NCBI RefSeq assembly: GCF_004138125.1
Contig: NZ_RXHS01000005.1
Coordinates: 1 to 64,000, forward strand
Direction of reading: 5' to 3'
Length of the DNA stretch: 64,000 nt
Source: Seramator thermalis
GTDB taxonomy: Bacteria > Bacteroidota > Bacteroidia > Bacteroidales > Dysgonomonadaceae
Under the pieces are notes generated by a model, which searched no databases, had not been told where the DNA came from, and saw only the letters and a program-made list of their open reading frames with translations. The position numbers and the translations under genes were made by a program. Below are positions 44,254 to 53,312 of the stretch, piece by piece (within the stretch, counting starts at the first letter, position 1; each line of letters starts with the position of its first letter).

Positions 44254-45357
44254 TCATACATTAAACCGGAAGTGCATGATATCGCCGTCCTGCACCACGT
44301 AATCTTTTCCCTCGACATACATTTTGCCTGCTTCTTTTACCGCTGCTTCAGAACCGTAAGTTATATAATCTTCATATTTGATGACTTCCGCACGAATAAA
44401 TCCTTTCTCGAAGTCGCTATGAATAACTCCGGCACATTGTGGAGCTTTCCATCCCTTATGAAATGTCCATGCGCGAACTTCCTGAGGTCCTGCAGTGAGA
44501 AAAGTCTGCAGATTCAATAATTTATAGGCCGATTTTATCAAACGATTCATACCTGATTCTTCCAGTCCTATTTCGTTCAAAAACATTTGTCGCTCTTCAT
44601 AAGAATCAAATTCGGCAATTTCCGATTCTATTTTTGCGGCAACTACGAGAATTTCGGTATTTTCGTTTTTAACTGCCTCACGAACAGCATCGACATATTT
44701 ATTTCCCGTGACAACACTTTTTTCGTCCACGTTGCAAACATACAAAACCGGCTTATCGGTCAGCAAAAAAAGATCGAGAGCAATTTTTTGTTCATCTTTG
44801 GTATCGAAAGTTACGGTGCGTGCCGATTGGCCGCGCAACAAAGCTTCACGTATTTTGGAATATACTTCGAATGCTATTTTTGCATCTTTGTCTCCTCCGG
44901 TTTTGGCCTGCTTTTCCACTTTATTGATGCGCGCATCGATTGTTTCCAAATCTTTTAGCTGCAATTCCGCATCAACAATCTCTTTGTCGCGAACCGGATC
45001 AACTCGTCCATCAACGTGCGTAACATTATCGTCGTCGAAACAACGAAGAACATGCAAAATAGCATCTGTTTCGCGAATATTGGCCAAAAATTTGTTACCC
45101 AATCCTTCACCTTTGCTTGCACCTTTCACTAAACCTGCGATATCCACTATTTCGACAGTTGTTGGAACAATGCGTTGTGGATGAACCAATTCAGCCAATT
45201 TATTCAATCGTTCGTCGGGAACAGTAATTACGCCTACATTAGGTTCGATAGTGCAAAACGGAAAATTGGCCGCTTGAGCTTTTGCATTCGATAAACAATT
45301 GAAAAGGGTGGATTTACCTACGTTTGGAAGTCCTACTATACCGCATTGAAGAGCCAT
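44254..45357 (-). CDS. ychF: Ribosome-associated ATPase YchF
   Basis: This 367-residue Obg-like P-loop protein has G1 GLPNVGKSTLFN and G3 DIAGLVKGASKGEGLGN. The G4 motif is NVDE instead of NKxD, which is why YchF prefers ATP to GTP. A coiled-coil arm (about 125-165) and a C-terminal TGS domain (about 280-365) complete the family layout. It is involved in translation and stress responses. Confidence 0.95.
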   Translation of the reverse strand: MALQCGIVGLPNVGKSTLFNCLSNAKAQAANFPFCTIEPNVGVITVPDERLNKLAELVHPQRIVPTTVEIVDIAGLVKGASKGEGLGNKFLANIRETDAILHVLRCFDDDNVTHVDGRVDPVRDKEIVDAELQLKDLETIDARINKVEKQAKTGGDKDAKIAFEVYSKIREALLRGQSARTVTFDTKDEQKIALDLFLLTDKPVLYVCNVDEKSVVTGNKYVDAVREAVKNENTEILVVAAKIESEIAEFDSYEERQMFLNEIGLEESGMNRLIKSAYKLLNLQTFLTAGPQEVRAWTFHKGWKAPQCAGVIHSDFEKGFIRAEVIKYEDYITYGSEAAVKEAGKMYVEGKDYVVQDGDIMHFRFNV

Positions 45358-45424
45358 CTATCCGGAAATTTTTGAATATAAAACATTAACAGCAAAATAA
45401 TTGATTTTTACTGAATTCGGGTTG

Positions 45425-45455
45425 CAAAGATAGCAAAAAACAATGATTTAAGCAA
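45425..45455 (-). promoter_or_regulatory. Promoter of ychF
   Basis: On the minus strand TTG (45453-45455), a 20-bp spacer and TATCTTTG (45425-45432) match the Bacteroidetes consensus. The -7 box is 67 bp upstream of the start codon. Confidence 0.65.
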
Positions 45456-45480
45456 TTAGTTTTGACGACACCCAATGGAT

Positions 45481-46431
45481 TTACAAACCATATTTTTCGG
45501 ATATTTCGAGCATTCTCTCAATGGGTTTCACCGCTTTCAGGCGAATTTCCTCATCGATGAATATTTCAGGAGTTTCATTTTTCAAACAAGCATACAGTTT
45601 TTCCAATGTATTCATTTTCATGTAGAAACATTCGTTGCAAGCGCATGTTGAATCTTCGGGAGGTGCAGGAATAAACAATTTGTCTGGATTGTCTTTTTGC
45701 ATCTGGTGCAAAATCCCGGCCTCGGTTGCTACTATAAATTGTTTTCTGTCGGACCGGGTTGCAAATTTCAATAAAGAAGAAGTAGAGCCAATGTGATCGG
45801 CTATTTGAAGCAGATAATTTGGACATTCGGGATGAGCGAGTAACAAAGCTTCGGGATATCGTTTTTTCAATTCCAAAATTTTATCCATCGAAAACTGTTG
45901 ATGCACGTGGCAGTAACCATTCCATAAAAGCATATTTCTTCCCGTGAGTTTATTGATATAATCACCCAGATTCCTATCGGGACCAAAAATGATTTTCTCT
46001 TCTACGGGCAATGATTCCACGATTTGTCGCGCATTTGTCGAAGTTACGACAATATCTGTAAGAGCTTTTACCGCGGCAGTGGTATTTACATACGAAATTA
46101 CCGTGTGATCGGGATGCTCTTCTATAAATTTTTTAAATTCATCAGCAGGACAGCTATCGGCCAATGAACAACCTGCGGCAGTATCAGGAATAAAAACTCG
46201 CTTTTGGGGAGATAATATTTTAGCCGTTTCGCCCATAAAATGCACACCGCATAAAACAATGATATCTGCCGATGTTTTTGCCGCCCATTGAGCCAATGCC
46301 AAACTATCGCCAACAAAATCGGCAATATCCTGTATTTCGGGTTCTTGGTAATAATGACTCAATATAATGGCATTTTTTTCTTTTCTGAGTTTATTTATTT
46401 CGTCGACGAGAAATTCTTTTTTCATTTTCAA
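45481..46431 (-). CDS. nadA: Quinolinate synthase A
   Basis: This 316-residue iron-sulfur enzyme condenses iminoaspartate and dihydroxyacetone phosphate to quinolinate for NAD synthesis. The family segments ILSHYYQEPEIQDIADF, GVHFMGETAKIL and ATEAGILHQM are present, along with the cluster cysteines, the last in CACNECFYMKMN. The start could be the first or third codon (MKMKKEF). nadB and nadC are not in this window. A long 16-bp inverted repeat lies in its predicted leader. Confidence 0.94.
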   Translation of the reverse strand: MKMKKEFLVDEINKLRKEKNAIILSHYYQEPEIQDIADFVGDSLALAQWAAKTSADIIVLCGVHFMGETAKILSPQKRVFIPDTAAGCSLADSCPADEFKKFIEEHPDHTVISYVNTTAAVKALTDIVVTSTNARQIVESLPVEEKIIFGPDRNLGDYINKLTGRNMLLWNGYCHVHQQFSMDKILELKKRYPEALLLAHPECPNYLLQIADHIGSTSSLLKFATRSDRKQFIVATEAGILHQMQKDNPDKLFIPAPPEDSTCACNECFYMKMNTLEKLYACLKNETPEIFIDEEIRLKAVKPIERMLEISEKYGL

Positions 46432-46527
46432 CTTCTATATTTATTTCTTTCTAAAATTTAAAAGAAGGTATGATGAATATGATAATCTGTTGAAATTGTT
46501 GATTACTTTTTTTACCTTTCCACGAAA

Positions 46528-46567
46528 ATAAGTTATGAAAAGAAAAAGCAATCTTTTCATAACTTAT
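46528..46567. promoter_or_regulatory. 16-bp perfect inverted repeat in the nadA leader
   Basis: ATAAGTTATGAAAAGA (46528-46543) and its exact complement (46552-46567) enclose an 8-base loop. A -7-like box for nadA lies just beyond, at 46576-46583, so the repeat would begin at about the first transcribed base. It could be a stabilising 5' stem-loop, a translation-control element or an operator for an NAD-responsive repressor. Confidence 0.55.
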
Positions 46568-46575
46568 AAACAGTA

Positions 46576-46603
46576 CAAATTTAATTTAATACTTAAATTT
46601 CAA
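46576..46603 (-). promoter_or_regulatory. Candidate promoter of nadA
   Basis: On the minus strand TTG (46601-46603), a 17-bp spacer and TAAATTTG (46576-46583) resemble the Bacteroidetes consensus, 145 bp before the start codon. Confidence 0.45.
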
Positions 46604-46941
46604 TCGATTACAAATTTTATCAACATTTGTTTATATCTTGCAAAGTTAATAATTAATTTCTTTTTTGTTACGGGTGGCAGTTGATAACTCATGAATGAAA
46701 ACGTGATAAATTTTTTCAGTTTTTGTTCTTAAAATCAACTTTTGGTCTGCTTAAAATTTTTTTGAATTTTGCAAATCGAAATATGATTTTTTCGTGAACA
46801 TACGTTTGACAAGTTATCAACATTTTTTTGCCGATGATTTTGCGGATGAACAAAAATTATATATCTGTGTTTTTTGTGTATTAAAACGGAAACCATTTAT
46901 GGATTCCGGCTATATTTTTAAACAACTAATCTCCGAAAAGT
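46604..46941. other. AT-rich intergenic region between nadA and the arsC-like gene
   Basis: No convincing gene was seen. A 64-codon plus-strand frame (46794-46988) runs into the arsC-like gene in another phase and has no recognisable features. The region probably holds the promoter for the arsC-like/dusB pair, but no perfect -7 box stands out. Confidence 0.4.
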
Positions 46942-47325
46942 ATGAATCTTCTCTTTTTGCAATATCCATCGTGCGGAACATGTCGTAAAGCTGCCAAATG
47001 GCTACGTGAAAATAATATAGAAGTTGTTTCTCGTCACATTGTGGACGAAAATCCTTCGGAAAAAGAGCTTTCGGAATGGATTGAAAAAAGCGGCTTGCCG
47101 ATTCTGAAATTTTTCAATACTTCAGGTCAGGTTTACAAGGAGAATAATCTGAAAAATATCGTCAAAACGGCTTCGAACGAAGAACTCATCCGCTTGTTGG
47201 CTCAGAGCGGAAAGTTGATCAAACGACCCATTCTTGTAGCAGATGATTTTGTTTTGGTCGGATTCGATGAAATGGAGTGGGGAAATAAATTAAAAAATTA
47301 CGTACAGACAAAACCTTCGAAATGA
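46942..47325 (+). CDS. ArsC/Spx-family thioredoxin-fold protein
   Basis: This 127-residue cytoplasmic protein begins MNLLFLQYPSCGTCRKAAKWL, with the redox CxxC motif at residues 11-14. FFNTSGQVYKE and KRPILVADDFVLVGF follow, as in arsenate reductase-like and Spx-like proteins. The Spx regulators of Firmicutes contact RNA polymerase; in Bacteroidetes the role is unknown, and arsenate reduction is not certain. Its stop overlaps the dusB start (ATGA), so the two are co-translated. Confidence 0.85.
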   Translation: MNLLFLQYPSCGTCRKAAKWLRENNIEVVSRHIVDENPSEKELSEWIEKSGLPILKFFNTSGQVYKENNLKNIVKTASNEELIRLLAQSGKLIKRPILVADDFVLVGFDEMEWGNKLKNYVQTKPSK

Positions 47326-48329
47326 AAATTGGAGAAATAGAGTTTTCTCGCTTTCCGGTTTTTTTGGCTCCGATGGAGGATGTAACCGATATAGGCTTTC
47401 GGCTTTTGTGCAAAAGATTTGGAGCCGACATGGTTTATACCGAATTTGTTTCGAGCGACGCTTTGGTTCGAGAAGTAAAAAAAACCAGGGAAAAACTGGT
47501 GATTAGCGATGACGAACGTCCCGTTGCTATTCAAATCTACGGTCGCGATCCCGACGCGATGGCAGAGGCTGCCAAAATTTGTGAGGAAGCCAATCCCGAT
47601 GTAATCGATATAAATTTTGGTTGTCCGGTGAAAAAAGTTGCCGGCAAAGGTGCCGGATCCGGGATGCTTAAAACGCCGGAACTAATGCTCGAAATTACGG
47701 AAAAGGTGGTGAAAGCGGTCAAAAAACCGGTTACGGTGAAAACACGGTTGGGTTGGGATGAACATTCGAAAATCATCGTTTCGCTGGCCGAGCAATTGCA
47801 AGATTGTGGTATTGCAGCACTTACCATTCACGGTCGAACGCGCGCACAGATGTACACCGGCGAAGCCGACTGGACACTGATCGGCGAAGTGAAGAACAAC
47901 CCGCGAATGCATATTCCCATTATTGGAAATGGCGACATCGACTCAGCGGAGGTTGCCAAAAAACGATTCGAGGAAACGGGTGTGGATGCCGTGATGATTG
48001 GAAGAGCAAGCATTGGCCGACCATGGATTTTTAGCGAAGTAAAACATTTTCTCACCACAGGCGAGCGGCTTCCACCGGAATCATTCAAATGGTATTTGGA
48101 TGTCCTCAAACAACAAGTTTTGCAGAGTGTGGAACGGTTGGATGAACGTCGTGGCATTTTGCATATTCGACGTCATTTAGCAGCTACACCCTTGTTTAAG
48201 GGCATTCCCGATTTCAAACCGACACGCATTGCGATGTTGCGAGCCAGTACAATCGATGAGTTGTTTGCCATTATGGACGAAATTCCCGAAAAATTTGATC
48301 GAATAAGTTTTATTAGTAAGCACAATTAA
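47322..48329 (+). CDS. dusB: tRNA-dihydrouridine synthase B
   Basis: This 335-residue flavoenzyme reduces uridines in the tRNA D-loop. The N-terminal barrel has FLAPMEDVTDIGFR and IDINFGCPVKKVAGKGAG (catalytic cysteine in GCPVKK); TIHGRTRAQMYTG, IPIIGNGDI and MIGRASIGRPWIF follow. Starting with the TGA overlap of the arsC-like gene, the length is normal for the family. Confidence 0.94.
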   Translation: MKIGEIEFSRFPVFLAPMEDVTDIGFRLLCKRFGADMVYTEFVSSDALVREVKKTREKLVISDDERPVAIQIYGRDPDAMAEAAKICEEANPDVIDINFGCPVKKVAGKGAGSGMLKTPELMLEITEKVVKAVKKPVTVKTRLGWDEHSKIIVSLAEQLQDCGIAALTIHGRTRAQMYTGEADWTLIGEVKNNPRMHIPIIGNGDIDSAEVAKKRFEETGVDAVMIGRASIGRPWIFSEVKHFLTTGERLPPESFKWYLDVLKQQVLQSVERLDERRGILHIRRHLAATPLFKGIPDFKPTRIAMLRASTIDELFAIMDEIPEKFDRISFISKHN

Positions 48330-48343
48330 ATACTCGTTTCGTA

Positions 48344-49885
48344 TTATTTCCGGAGTTCATCGGTGATTGATCTTAATTCGCCGGAGGACATTTTAATATT
48401 ATCCAGGATTACCGACTGCATCTTAAAATCTTTCGGATTATGTAATTTTTGATTCGAAATTATTGGCAAATTAGTTGCTCGTGCTGCTTTCGGTTGTACC
48501 GGTTGGTATGAATTGTCGCCGGTAATCAAATATAAGGCTTGACCCAGAAACACGTCTTTCGTATCACCCAATGGCGTCCAATAATCGATATATCCAAAAC
48601 CTTCGTTAAAAATGTTGCTTGAATCGGGAAGCAATCCATCGGTAGCCGAAAAATCGAGTCCGCCCTTATCGGTATATTTTGCTACGATTGGTTGCATAGC
48701 CCAGTTCGTTAAAGATTGTTGTTCGTCACTTGTTAATTCATTTTTGTCGTAGATAGGAACAGCTCTGACATTTCCATTTTCATCAGGCAAAGTGTCGTAG
48801 GCATGTAGCGTCCATGATGCTGTGTATTTACCGCCGGTTTTGTTGCCAATATGAATCACTTCCATGTAAGGTTTCAGACAAAAAATGGTTAATTCGGCTG
48901 CCGAATACGAATCGCGTGTAGCAATAATATAGATGCGGGGCAAATCAAGATTATTTGTAAGCGGATTTTGTTCGGATGTATTGTCGTACTCACCCAATAA
49001 GTAACTTCTACTATATTTATGGGCATCAAAATAATTGTTTAAATCGGTGTTGTAAGAAAGTTTAACCAATGTCGATTTCGATTGTACATAATTTTTAGGG
49101 GCAACGAGCGAACTTAGGTAGGTGGCTGCCGTAATTGCACCACCGTGATTGTACCGTAAATCCAGAACCAAATCAGTTATACCTGCCGTTTTTAATTTTG
49201 AAAATTCTTGGAATAGGGAATTATTGAATTCGGATATAAAATCCGTGTAAAACAGATAACCGATTTTTTTGTCGCCTATTTCATAAATACTGTCCAGAAG
49301 CACAGGATTGGTGCTGATAACAGTGGGAGTGATTGAAATGTCTCTGTCTTTTACGATGTCGTTTGCAGTAAGTTTATAAATTGAAAAGGTTACCGGATCA
49401 CTTCCGTAAAGTTTTCCGAAATTACTATCGGTAATCGGTTTGCCGTCGATTTGACCGATGATATCCAGTCGTTTCAATCCGGCATTTGATGCAGGAGTAT
49501 CGGGAAATACATAATTGACAATTGCGTAATTTTGCGAATTTGCATTCATAAATGTAAACGAAGGGGCACCCGATGCTTTTGGAGTACCCGAGAAATCGTT
49601 GAGCAATGATTGAACATCATCCGTTATCCACGACCAACCGTGTTGGCGGTCTGTGCTATTCAGGATTCTGTAGAAATAAGCTTCGGGATCGGTATCGGCA
49701 ACCGTAGGTTTTTTGTTTACAACTTCATTTGCCCACAGATAATAAGTGGACATTCCGTCGTAAACAAATTGCGAAACGGGGTTTATTGTATCATTGGATG
49801 TGTCAACGGGAGAATCTTTTTCGCAGGAAGTCAGTATGAACGAAAACAACACTGCAATGAGGCCGAGAAATAAAATTTTTTTCAT
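48344..49885 (-). CDS. S41-family (C-terminal processing) peptidase lipoprotein
   Basis: This 513-residue lipoprotein has a signal ending in LTSC, followed by EKDS. An N-terminal helical domain (about 35-110), a PDZ domain (about 115-200, with ASNAGLKRLDIIGQIDG) and the peptidase S41 domain (about 215-430) follow. The catalytic serine lies in RDSYSAAELT, and LVLDLRYNHGGAIT is the core strand. The cut substrates are unknown. It converges with dusB, with a 14-bp gap. Confidence 0.9.
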   Translation of the reverse strand: MKKILFLGLIAVLFSFILTSCEKDSPVDTSNDTINPVSQFVYDGMSTYYLWANEVVNKKPTVADTDPEAYFYRILNSTDRQHGWSWITDDVQSLLNDFSGTPKASGAPSFTFMNANSQNYAIVNYVFPDTPASNAGLKRLDIIGQIDGKPITDSNFGKLYGSDPVTFSIYKLTANDIVKDRDISITPTVISTNPVLLDSIYEIGDKKIGYLFYTDFISEFNNSLFQEFSKLKTAGITDLVLDLRYNHGGAITAATYLSSLVAPKNYVQSKSTLVKLSYNTDLNNYFDAHKYSRSYLLGEYDNTSEQNPLTNNLDLPRIYIIATRDSYSAAELTIFCLKPYMEVIHIGNKTGGKYTASWTLHAYDTLPDENGNVRAVPIYDKNELTSDEQQSLTNWAMQPIVAKYTDKGGLDFSATDGLLPDSSNIFNEGFGYIDYWTPLGDTKDVFLGQALYLITGDNSYQPVQPKAARATNLPIISNQKLHNPKDFKMQSVILDNIKMSSGELRSITDELRK

Positions 49886-49917
49886 AGGAAATATATGAAG
49901 TATGTAATTGAATTTAT

Positions 49918-50526
49918 TTACAATATCAGAATGCCCTTTCCCTGACGGATAATTACGGGTTCATCGCCGGTACAATCAACTACGGTCGAAGGTTCTATGC
50001 CGCCGGGTCCGCCATCTATCACAATATCTGCTATCGATGACCATTTTTCGTGGATCAGTTCGGGGTCAGTCAGATATTCTATCTCATCATTGCCTTGCGA
50101 CACCGATGTACTCAAGATAGGGTTTCCCAATCGTTCGGCTAGTTGGCGAACGATATTGCTATCGGGCACGCGGATGCCGACGGTTTTTTTGTTTTTGTAA
50201 ATTTTCGGTAGGGATGATGTTGTCGGCAAAATAAACGTAAACGGCCCGGGAAGATTGCGCTTCATCAGCTTGAAAGTAGGTGTATCCACTTTGGCATATT
50301 CGCTGATTGAGCTTAAATCGCTGCAAATAATCGAAAGGTTGCTTTTTTGGGGATTGATGCCTTTGAGAGCACATATTTTTTCCACGGCACGAACGTTGAG
50401 TGCATCACAACCGATGGCATAAAGCGTGTCGGTGGGATAAATGATGGTTCCACCGTCACTGAGCACCGAAACTACTTTGTCGATTTCGCGGGAATTGGGA
50501 TTGTCGGGATATATTTTTATCAACAT
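49918..50526 (-). CDS. Sua5/YciO/YrdC-family threonylcarbamoyladenylate synthase
   Basis: This protein of about 202 residues has a YrdC fold: GGTIIYPTDTLYAIGCDA, then KRNLPGPFTFILP and VGIRVPDSNIVRQL. The family makes threonylcarbamoyl-AMP for t6A37 of tRNA; YciO-type homologues have an uncertain role, and this one could be either. The frame is open to 50670, but the ATG at 50524-50526 (MLIKIYPDNPN) matches the family start, and the upstream part overlaps the fabI terminator. Confidence 0.88.
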   Translation of the reverse strand: MLIKIYPDNPNSREIDKVVSVLSDGGTIIYPTDTLYAIGCDALNVRAVEKICALKGINPQKSNLSIICSDLSSISEYAKVDTPTFKLMKRNLPGPFTFILPTTSSLPKIYKNKKTVGIRVPDSNIVRQLAERLGNPILSTSVSQGNDEIEYLTDPELIHEKWSSIADIVIDGGPGGIEPSTVVDCTGDEPVIIRQGKGILIL

Positions 50527-50544
50527 AACGGATGCAAATGTATA

Positions 50545-50582
50545 AAAAAATAACTCTGAATAGACTTTCAGAGTTATTTTTT
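50545..50582 (-). terminator. Terminator of fabI
   Basis: A 16-bp perfect inverted repeat (50545-50560 and 50567-50582) has the A run on one side and the T run on the other, so it works for minus-strand transcription out of fabI. The GC core is ACTCTGA/TCAGAGT. Confidence 0.85.
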
Positions 50583-50629
50583 GCCAAAGGATCGGCGGGT
50601 ACGAATGAGATATCTCCCTGAAAGGAGAA

Positions 50630-51487
50630 CTATCCGTAAACGATTTGTCCGTTTTGGTCACGGGCTTCATCGAGTCCGTTACTATACTGCTTCATGGCTC
50701 GAAGGCTCATACCCATACTCGAAAATCCGCCGTCGTTGTAGAGGTTTTGCATGGTAACTTTTCGGGTAAGATCCGAAAACATTACGATGCAGTAGTCGGC
50801 ACAGTCGTCCGCATCCGCGTTTCCGAGAGGTGCCATTCGGTTGGCAAAGTCCATCAAATCTTCCATTCCTTTCACGCCGCTGCCGGCGGTTGTCATCGTA
50901 GGCGATTGTGAAATGGTGTTGATGCGAACTCCTTTTTCGCGGCCGTAAATGTATCCGAAGCTACGTGCGATAGATTCGAGCAGTGCTTTGGCATCGGCCA
51001 TGTCGTTATAGCCGTAAAATGTGCGTTGAGCAGCTACATACGAAAGTGCAAGCACGGATCCTCCCTCTGCTATAGCGTCCAATTTGCGTGCAACTTGAAG
51101 CATTTTGTGAAATGAGATGGCCGAAATATCGAGCGTCTTCATGAACATGTCGTAATCCAGATCGTCGTATGTCCGTTTTTTGCGTACGTTGGGAGACATG
51201 CCGATAGAATGAAGTACGAAATCGATCTTGCCTCCCAAAATCTCTACCGATTTTGAAAATACCATTTCGAGATCATCCACATTGGTCGCATCTGCAGGCA
51301 GGATCTCGGCATTGAGTTTCTCACCTAATTTGGCTGTATCGCCCATACGAACTGCCACGGGCGTGTTGGACAGGGTGATGGTTGCTCCTTCTTCAACGGC
51401 TCTTTCGGCAACTTTCCAAGCGATGGACATGTCGTTCAATGCGCCGAAAATGATGCCTCGTTTGCCTTTCAATAAGTTGTGATTCAT
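50630..51487 (-). CDS. fabI: Enoyl-ACP reductase (NADH)
   Basis: This 285-residue SDR enzyme performs the last step of fatty-acid elongation. It shows GKRGIIFGALNDMSIAWKVA (FabI-type dinucleotide site), SIGMSP, and the Y-x6-K catalytic pair in YGYNDMADAK. The sequence TFYGYNDMADAKALLES confirms the FabI rather than the FabG class. An operator-like palindrome surrounds its -7 box. Confidence 0.95.
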   Translation of the reverse strand: MNHNLLKGKRGIIFGALNDMSIAWKVAERAVEEGATITLSNTPVAVRMGDTAKLGEKLNAEILPADATNVDDLEMVFSKSVEILGGKIDFVLHSIGMSPNVRKKRTYDDLDYDMFMKTLDISAISFHKMLQVARKLDAIAEGGSVLALSYVAAQRTFYGYNDMADAKALLESIARSFGYIYGREKGVRINTISQSPTMTTAGSGVKGMEDLMDFANRMAPLGNADADDCADYCIVMFSDLTRKVTMQNLYNDGGFSSMGMSLRAMKQYSNGLDEARDQNGQIVYG

Positions 51488-51540
51488 CTTTTAGTTTTCT
51501 TTTTGTAATCTGCAAAACAGAAGTGTTTAAATATAAAATC

Positions 51541-51565
51541 TGCACAAAAGTACAAAAAATGTGCA
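51541..51565 (-). promoter_or_regulatory. fabI promoter box flanked by TGCACA/TGTGCA arms
   Basis: TACTTTTG on the minus strand (51545-51552) fits the -7 box, 58 bp before the start. TGCACA (51541-51546) and TGTGCA (51560-51565) form an inverted repeat around it, and a further TTTTGTGCA occurs at 51578-51586. The arrangement suggests a regulator binding over the promoter. Confidence 0.45.
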
Positions 51566-51657
51566 ATATATAAACATTTTTGTGCATAATTGGTTCGTAT
51601 TTCAACCTATTTCGGAGTCGAAATGGTGCGAAAACTTTGCCGAATATTTATTTTCCG

Positions 51658-53052
51658 TTAAATTTCCATCGCGAAACTGGGTTTACGGTTGATCCATTTG
51701 CCGCGAGTGAAATCGGGAAATTCCAATAATTGACCGCCGTTGGCGATGGATTGTTCCGATAGAGCCGAGATGGCGCTCCAGGCTGCTGCATCGTAGCAGT
51801 CCAGCGGAACGGGTTTGTTTTCGCGCACGGCGTTAAACAGGTCCATCATCATCACGTAGTCCATTCCGCCGTGACCGGCATTTTGCGCCGCATCGCCGTA
51901 TCTTTTCCACAGCGAGTGATCATATTTGGCAAACCAGTCGCTCGATTTGTCCCACTGATGGGGCTTCGATTTTCCTTCGATGTAAATTGTATCGCCGTCA
52001 TTGTACCATAAACCTTCGGTTCCCTGCAGGCGAAAGCCGAGTGAATAGGGTCGGGGGGAGTTGGTATCGTGTGTTACGATGATGGTTTCGCCTTTCACCG
52101 TGTTGATCATGGTAGTAACGATATCGCCCAGTTTAAAATCGATGTCGGCATACGGATGATTCGGGCCTCCGTTATCGACGATGAATTTGTGCAAGCCCCG
52201 ACTCTTGGTTGCCATCGACGAAAGCGAAACGAAGAGATTTCCTCGGTTAATGTCGAGCCACGTGCCTACGGGTCCGATACCGTGGGTAGGGTATAGATCG
52301 CCGTTTCGCTTCACGGAATGGAAAGTTCGCCATACGGCTTCGCCGATAGCTCCCGGTCCCATTTTCAGTTCGGTGCCGGGAACGTACGAATAGGATTTAC
52401 CGTCGTTGAATTTCACGGCGCGCAAATCGTGCTCATAGCCGCAACGGCAGTGTATCAATTCGCCAAAAAGGCCTTCGCGAACCATTTTAAGTGCGGCCAT
52501 CACGTCGCGCCGGTAGCATACGTTTTCGAGAATCATGAGTTGCGAACCGGTTTCTTCGGAAGTGTTCACCAAATCCCAGCATTCGTCCATCGTGTTGGCG
52601 GCCGAAACTTCCACACCAACGTACGGCACTCCGGCTTTCATGGCGGCAACCGACATGGGCACATGCCATTCCCACGGACTGGCAATCAGTACTACATCGA
52701 ATTCTTCGTTGGCGAGCATTTTTTCGTATTCATGTTCACCTCCTTTGTAAATTTTAGGAAGTTCTTTCCCTTTTCGTTTAAAGGTTTCTTTGGTCATGTT
52801 GAGCGAAAAGTCGGAAACATCACAAATCGCCACGATTTTGGCATCGTCGAATGACAATACGTTATTGAAGTGTTCTTGCGAACGAAATCCCGTCCCAATG
52901 AATCCGACCCTGATTTTTCCGTCTTTTGATGGAATTCTTTGTTTTTGTGGGGCAACGATAGGCACTTTTTGCGCTGCACTTGCCAATGGAGCTGTTGCCA
53001 ATCCGGCGCCGGCTATGGCGGCCGTTTTCAAGAAATTGCGTCTGGTACTCAT
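51658..53052 (-). CDS. GH109-type oxidoreductase-fold glycosidase
   Basis: This 464-residue exported protein has a Tat-type signal (MSTRRNFLKTAAIAGAG) and a Rossmann-fold Gfo/Idh/MocA domain (IRVGFIGTGFRSQEHF is the NAD site). It contains the GH109 marks WEWHVPMSVAAMKAGVPY, GVEVSAANTMDECW and NAGHGGMDYVMM. GH109 members use tightly bound NAD to cleave alpha-N-acetylgalactosaminides by an oxidation-elimination mechanism; other substrates are possible. It stands alone on the minus strand. Confidence 0.85.
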   Translation of the reverse strand: MSTRRNFLKTAAIAGAGLATAPLASAAQKVPIVAPQKQRIPSKDGKIRVGFIGTGFRSQEHFNNVLSFDDAKIVAICDVSDFSLNMTKETFKRKGKELPKIYKGGEHEYEKMLANEEFDVVLIASPWEWHVPMSVAAMKAGVPYVGVEVSAANTMDECWDLVNTSEETGSQLMILENVCYRRDVMAALKMVREGLFGELIHCRCGYEHDLRAVKFNDGKSYSYVPGTELKMGPGAIGEAVWRTFHSVKRNGDLYPTHGIGPVGTWLDINRGNLFVSLSSMATKSRGLHKFIVDNGGPNHPYADIDFKLGDIVTTMINTVKGETIIVTHDTNSPRPYSLGFRLQGTEGLWYNDGDTIYIEGKSKPHQWDKSSDWFAKYDHSLWKRYGDAAQNAGHGGMDYVMMMDLFNAVRENKPVPLDCYDAAAWSAISALSEQSIANGGQLLEFPDFTRGKWINRKPSFAMEI

Positions 53053-53312
53053 GATAATTGTTGGTTGTGTGGTTTAAAATATTGTTGATCAATTGCTTTC
53101 AATACAATCCTTTTTCTTCTAAAGGGCATGATGTGTGCAAGATCATCTCCTTATTATTTGTTCGTGAAAAAGTAAATTATAGTGTTTGCATCTTTTTTTG
53201 CCGCTTTCACAAAAGTAAGTGTTTCCCTCTTTTTATCAAATTTTATGTCGAACGAAATGAACATTTTGCCACAAAATTGTTATTATTCCATAGAGACTTT
53301 CCGGAATATGTT

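Noticed and set aside
50535-50542. TACATTTG box on the minus strand as promoter of the Sua5/YciO gene
   Set aside because: It would leave a leader of only a few bases and has no -33 element; left open but not called.
50527-50670. 48-residue N-terminal extension of the Sua5/YciO-like protein
   Set aside because: It would be translated through the fabI terminator hairpin and has no similarity to the family.
53058-53312. 85-residue N-terminal extension of the MBL hydrolase
   Set aside because: The segment has no domain or proper signal peptide, and the family starts at MIVTYIFHSG.
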